Shown: piece after piece, positions 56,667 through 57,592 of the stretch
How the letters are laid out: each line of letters opens with the position of its first letter
Numbering within the stretch: the stretch's first letter is position 1
Assembly (NCBI GenBank): GCA_002633005.1
Contig: NMRA01000149.1
Location: 18,798-76,389 of the forward strand
Source of the DNA: Phoronis australis
Taxonomy: Eukaryota; Phoronida; Phoronidae
Reading direction: 5' to 3'
DNA: 57,592 nt
Made by a program: the position numbers and the translations under genes
Notes under the pieces: generated by a model
What the model was told of the DNA's origin: nothing
Database searches by the model: none
Seen by the model: the letters and a program-made list of their open reading frames with translations, nothing else

Positions 56667-56841
56667 AACATAAATAAGGACAAAGGTCTGGGATTCCCTT
56701 GCCTTACTTTACAATTCAATGAAAATAAAGTTTACTAAGTTAAAAATATACGTGAACCGGATTTCGAAATAGATTTAACAAAAGAAAACAAAAACATACA
56801 AGACAATATAGTAGTATATGGCTCTGAAAAAAAGGAGGGGG
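56667..56841 (-). mobile_element. LINE 3' UTR fragment inserted in the transposase
   Basis: Nearly identical to 57022-57199 (shared GGACAAAGGTCTGGG, TTTACTAAGTTAAAAATATA, AGTAGTATATGGCTCTGAAAA). It ends at the single N (56842). In minus orientation it ends CTTATTTATGTT, the likely LINE 3' terminus. Confidence 0.6.
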
Positions 56842-56842
56842 N

Positions 56843-57017
56843 CGAAATGAACTACCCGAGCTGTGTGAAATTTCTGGGTCTAACGGAGACACTGACGCAG
56901 TGGTCAGTCAGATCGCTGTATCAAGACTATAGTCAAAAATCCAAATTCGTTTTATCGTGTCCCTGTCAATAATAACGGCATGTTTTTTTGTTTTTTTTAT
57001 ATTTTTTGTTCTCCCAG
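56843..57017. other. Unassigned sequence between two LINE fragments
   Basis: Starts after the single N. Ends in a T-rich tract. No feature. Confidence 0.4.
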
Positions 57018-57592
57018 TTCAACATAAGTAAGGACAAAGGTCTGGGGTTCCCTTGCCTTACTTTACAATTCAATGAAAATAAAGTTTACTAAGTTAAAAA
57101 TATACGTGAACCGGATTTTGAAATACATTTAACAAAAGAAAACAAAAACATAGAAGACAGTATAGTAGTATATGGCTCTGAAAAGAAAAAAAAGGAGGGG
57201 GGAGAGTATTTTGGAATGATAAAATATCCTTACATTGCTATCAAATTATGCATTTGTGACCACCTGTTTGTAAATTTTTCCATTTGCAAATTTTTTGAAT
57301 AAATATGTTTTTCACTGGAGTAATAACTGTTAATTTCTTTTGTTAATGCAATTAAATTTGGAGGTTTACCCTTGAGATGTTGCTTATATAAATGGAACTT
57401 GCTGAGACACAAGATTAAATTTTGAATTGGCTGGCTTCTACATCTGTTTCCAAAGAAAACTGTAAGCACATTTGTACCAAGGGAAATATTAGTTTTGTTT
57501 CTAACCCAACCTTCAACATTGTTCCAAAAATTTTGAACAACATCACATTGCCAGTATAAGTGAAGCAAAGTCTCAGGTTCAGTCTTACAAAA
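57018..57592 (-). pseudogene. LINE (L1/Tx1-like) C-terminus and 3' UTR, continuing past the window
   Basis: Minus strand 57568-57230 reads LLHLYWQCDVVQNFWNNVEG and LCLSKFHLYKQHLKGKPPNL, then YSKNLQMEKFTNRWSQMHNL to the stop. This is the C-terminal region of an L1/Tx1-like ORF2 after the zinc-type segment. The 3' UTR runs to about 57022. The upstream part of the gene is beyond the right edge. It is distinct in sequence from the LINE at 50130. Confidence 0.7.

Noticed and set aside
1-57592. CRISPR arrays, bacterial operons, phage or toxin-antitoxin modules
   Set aside because: Intron-bearing genes, LINEs and Helentron point to an animal genome; tandem repeats here have no spacer-repeat organisation.

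Overview
The window looks like A+T-rich, repeat-dense nuclear DNA from an invertebrate animal. The evidence is GT-AG introns, TATA and AATAAA signals, non-LTR retrotransposon ORF2 fragments with poly(A) or microsatellite tails, hAT-like and TTAA-type miniature elements, a Helentron, and a Mutator-like transposase of the animal type. I cannot name the species. No operons, Shine-Dalgarno sites, rRNA, intact tRNA genes or CRISPR arrays are visible, and most of the sequence is intergenic or transposon-derived.

Layout. 0-10 kb: several miniature inverted-repeat elements. The best is a 3.08-kb element (4616-7692) with matching termini, a 5-bp flanking duplication and eight copies of a GCGATCGNGAACG box arranged as mirror images. 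10-12.4 kb: a cluster of short hairpins around a 25-N gap, then a decayed LINE 3' half. 12.8-15 kb: pairs of near-identical blocks abutting single N's, probably assembly artefacts from two haplotypes. 18.2-19.1 kb (minus): a badly decayed retroelement Gag/protease relic. 22.6-24.5 kb (minus): the best host gene, a three-exon OB-fold-like protein with TATA box, initiator, Kozak context, poly(A) signal and an alternative last exon. 30.3-36.9 kb: a nearly complete Helentron (basic 23-residue repeats, DUF6570-like zinc region, OTU protease, Rep, PIF1-type helicase, APE-like endonuclease) carrying one stop and about six frameshifts, three in or beside A-runs. Decayed tandem copies of its 3' end follow to 38 kb.

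38.7-41.1 kb: two diverged direct copies of a 1.1-1.3-kb block. 41.8-46.9 kb: an array of two interleaved repeat units. One carries NRF1-like, ETS-like and YY1-like promoter motifs at conserved positions in three copies. 48.4-49.2 kb: a full hAT-like miniature element whose right end also opens the window. 50.1-51.2 kb: an L1/Tx1-like LINE 3' half; a 150-bp truncated copy with an 11-bp target duplication and a (CA)n tail lies at 54.2 kb. 52.5-53.3 kb: a two-exon gene predicted to encode a 71-residue secreted peptide precursor. 54.5-56.7 kb: a Mutator-like transposase pseudogene interrupted by a TTAA-flanked element and capped by a LINE 3' end. 57.0-57.6 kb: another LINE on the minus strand.

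Only the OB-fold gene and the secreted-peptide gene look like host coding genes. The rest is mobile DNA at various stages of decay. The most novel-looking items are the promoter-motif array, the 3.08-kb element, the peptide gene and the short-hairpin cluster. None can be proven new from sequence alone.
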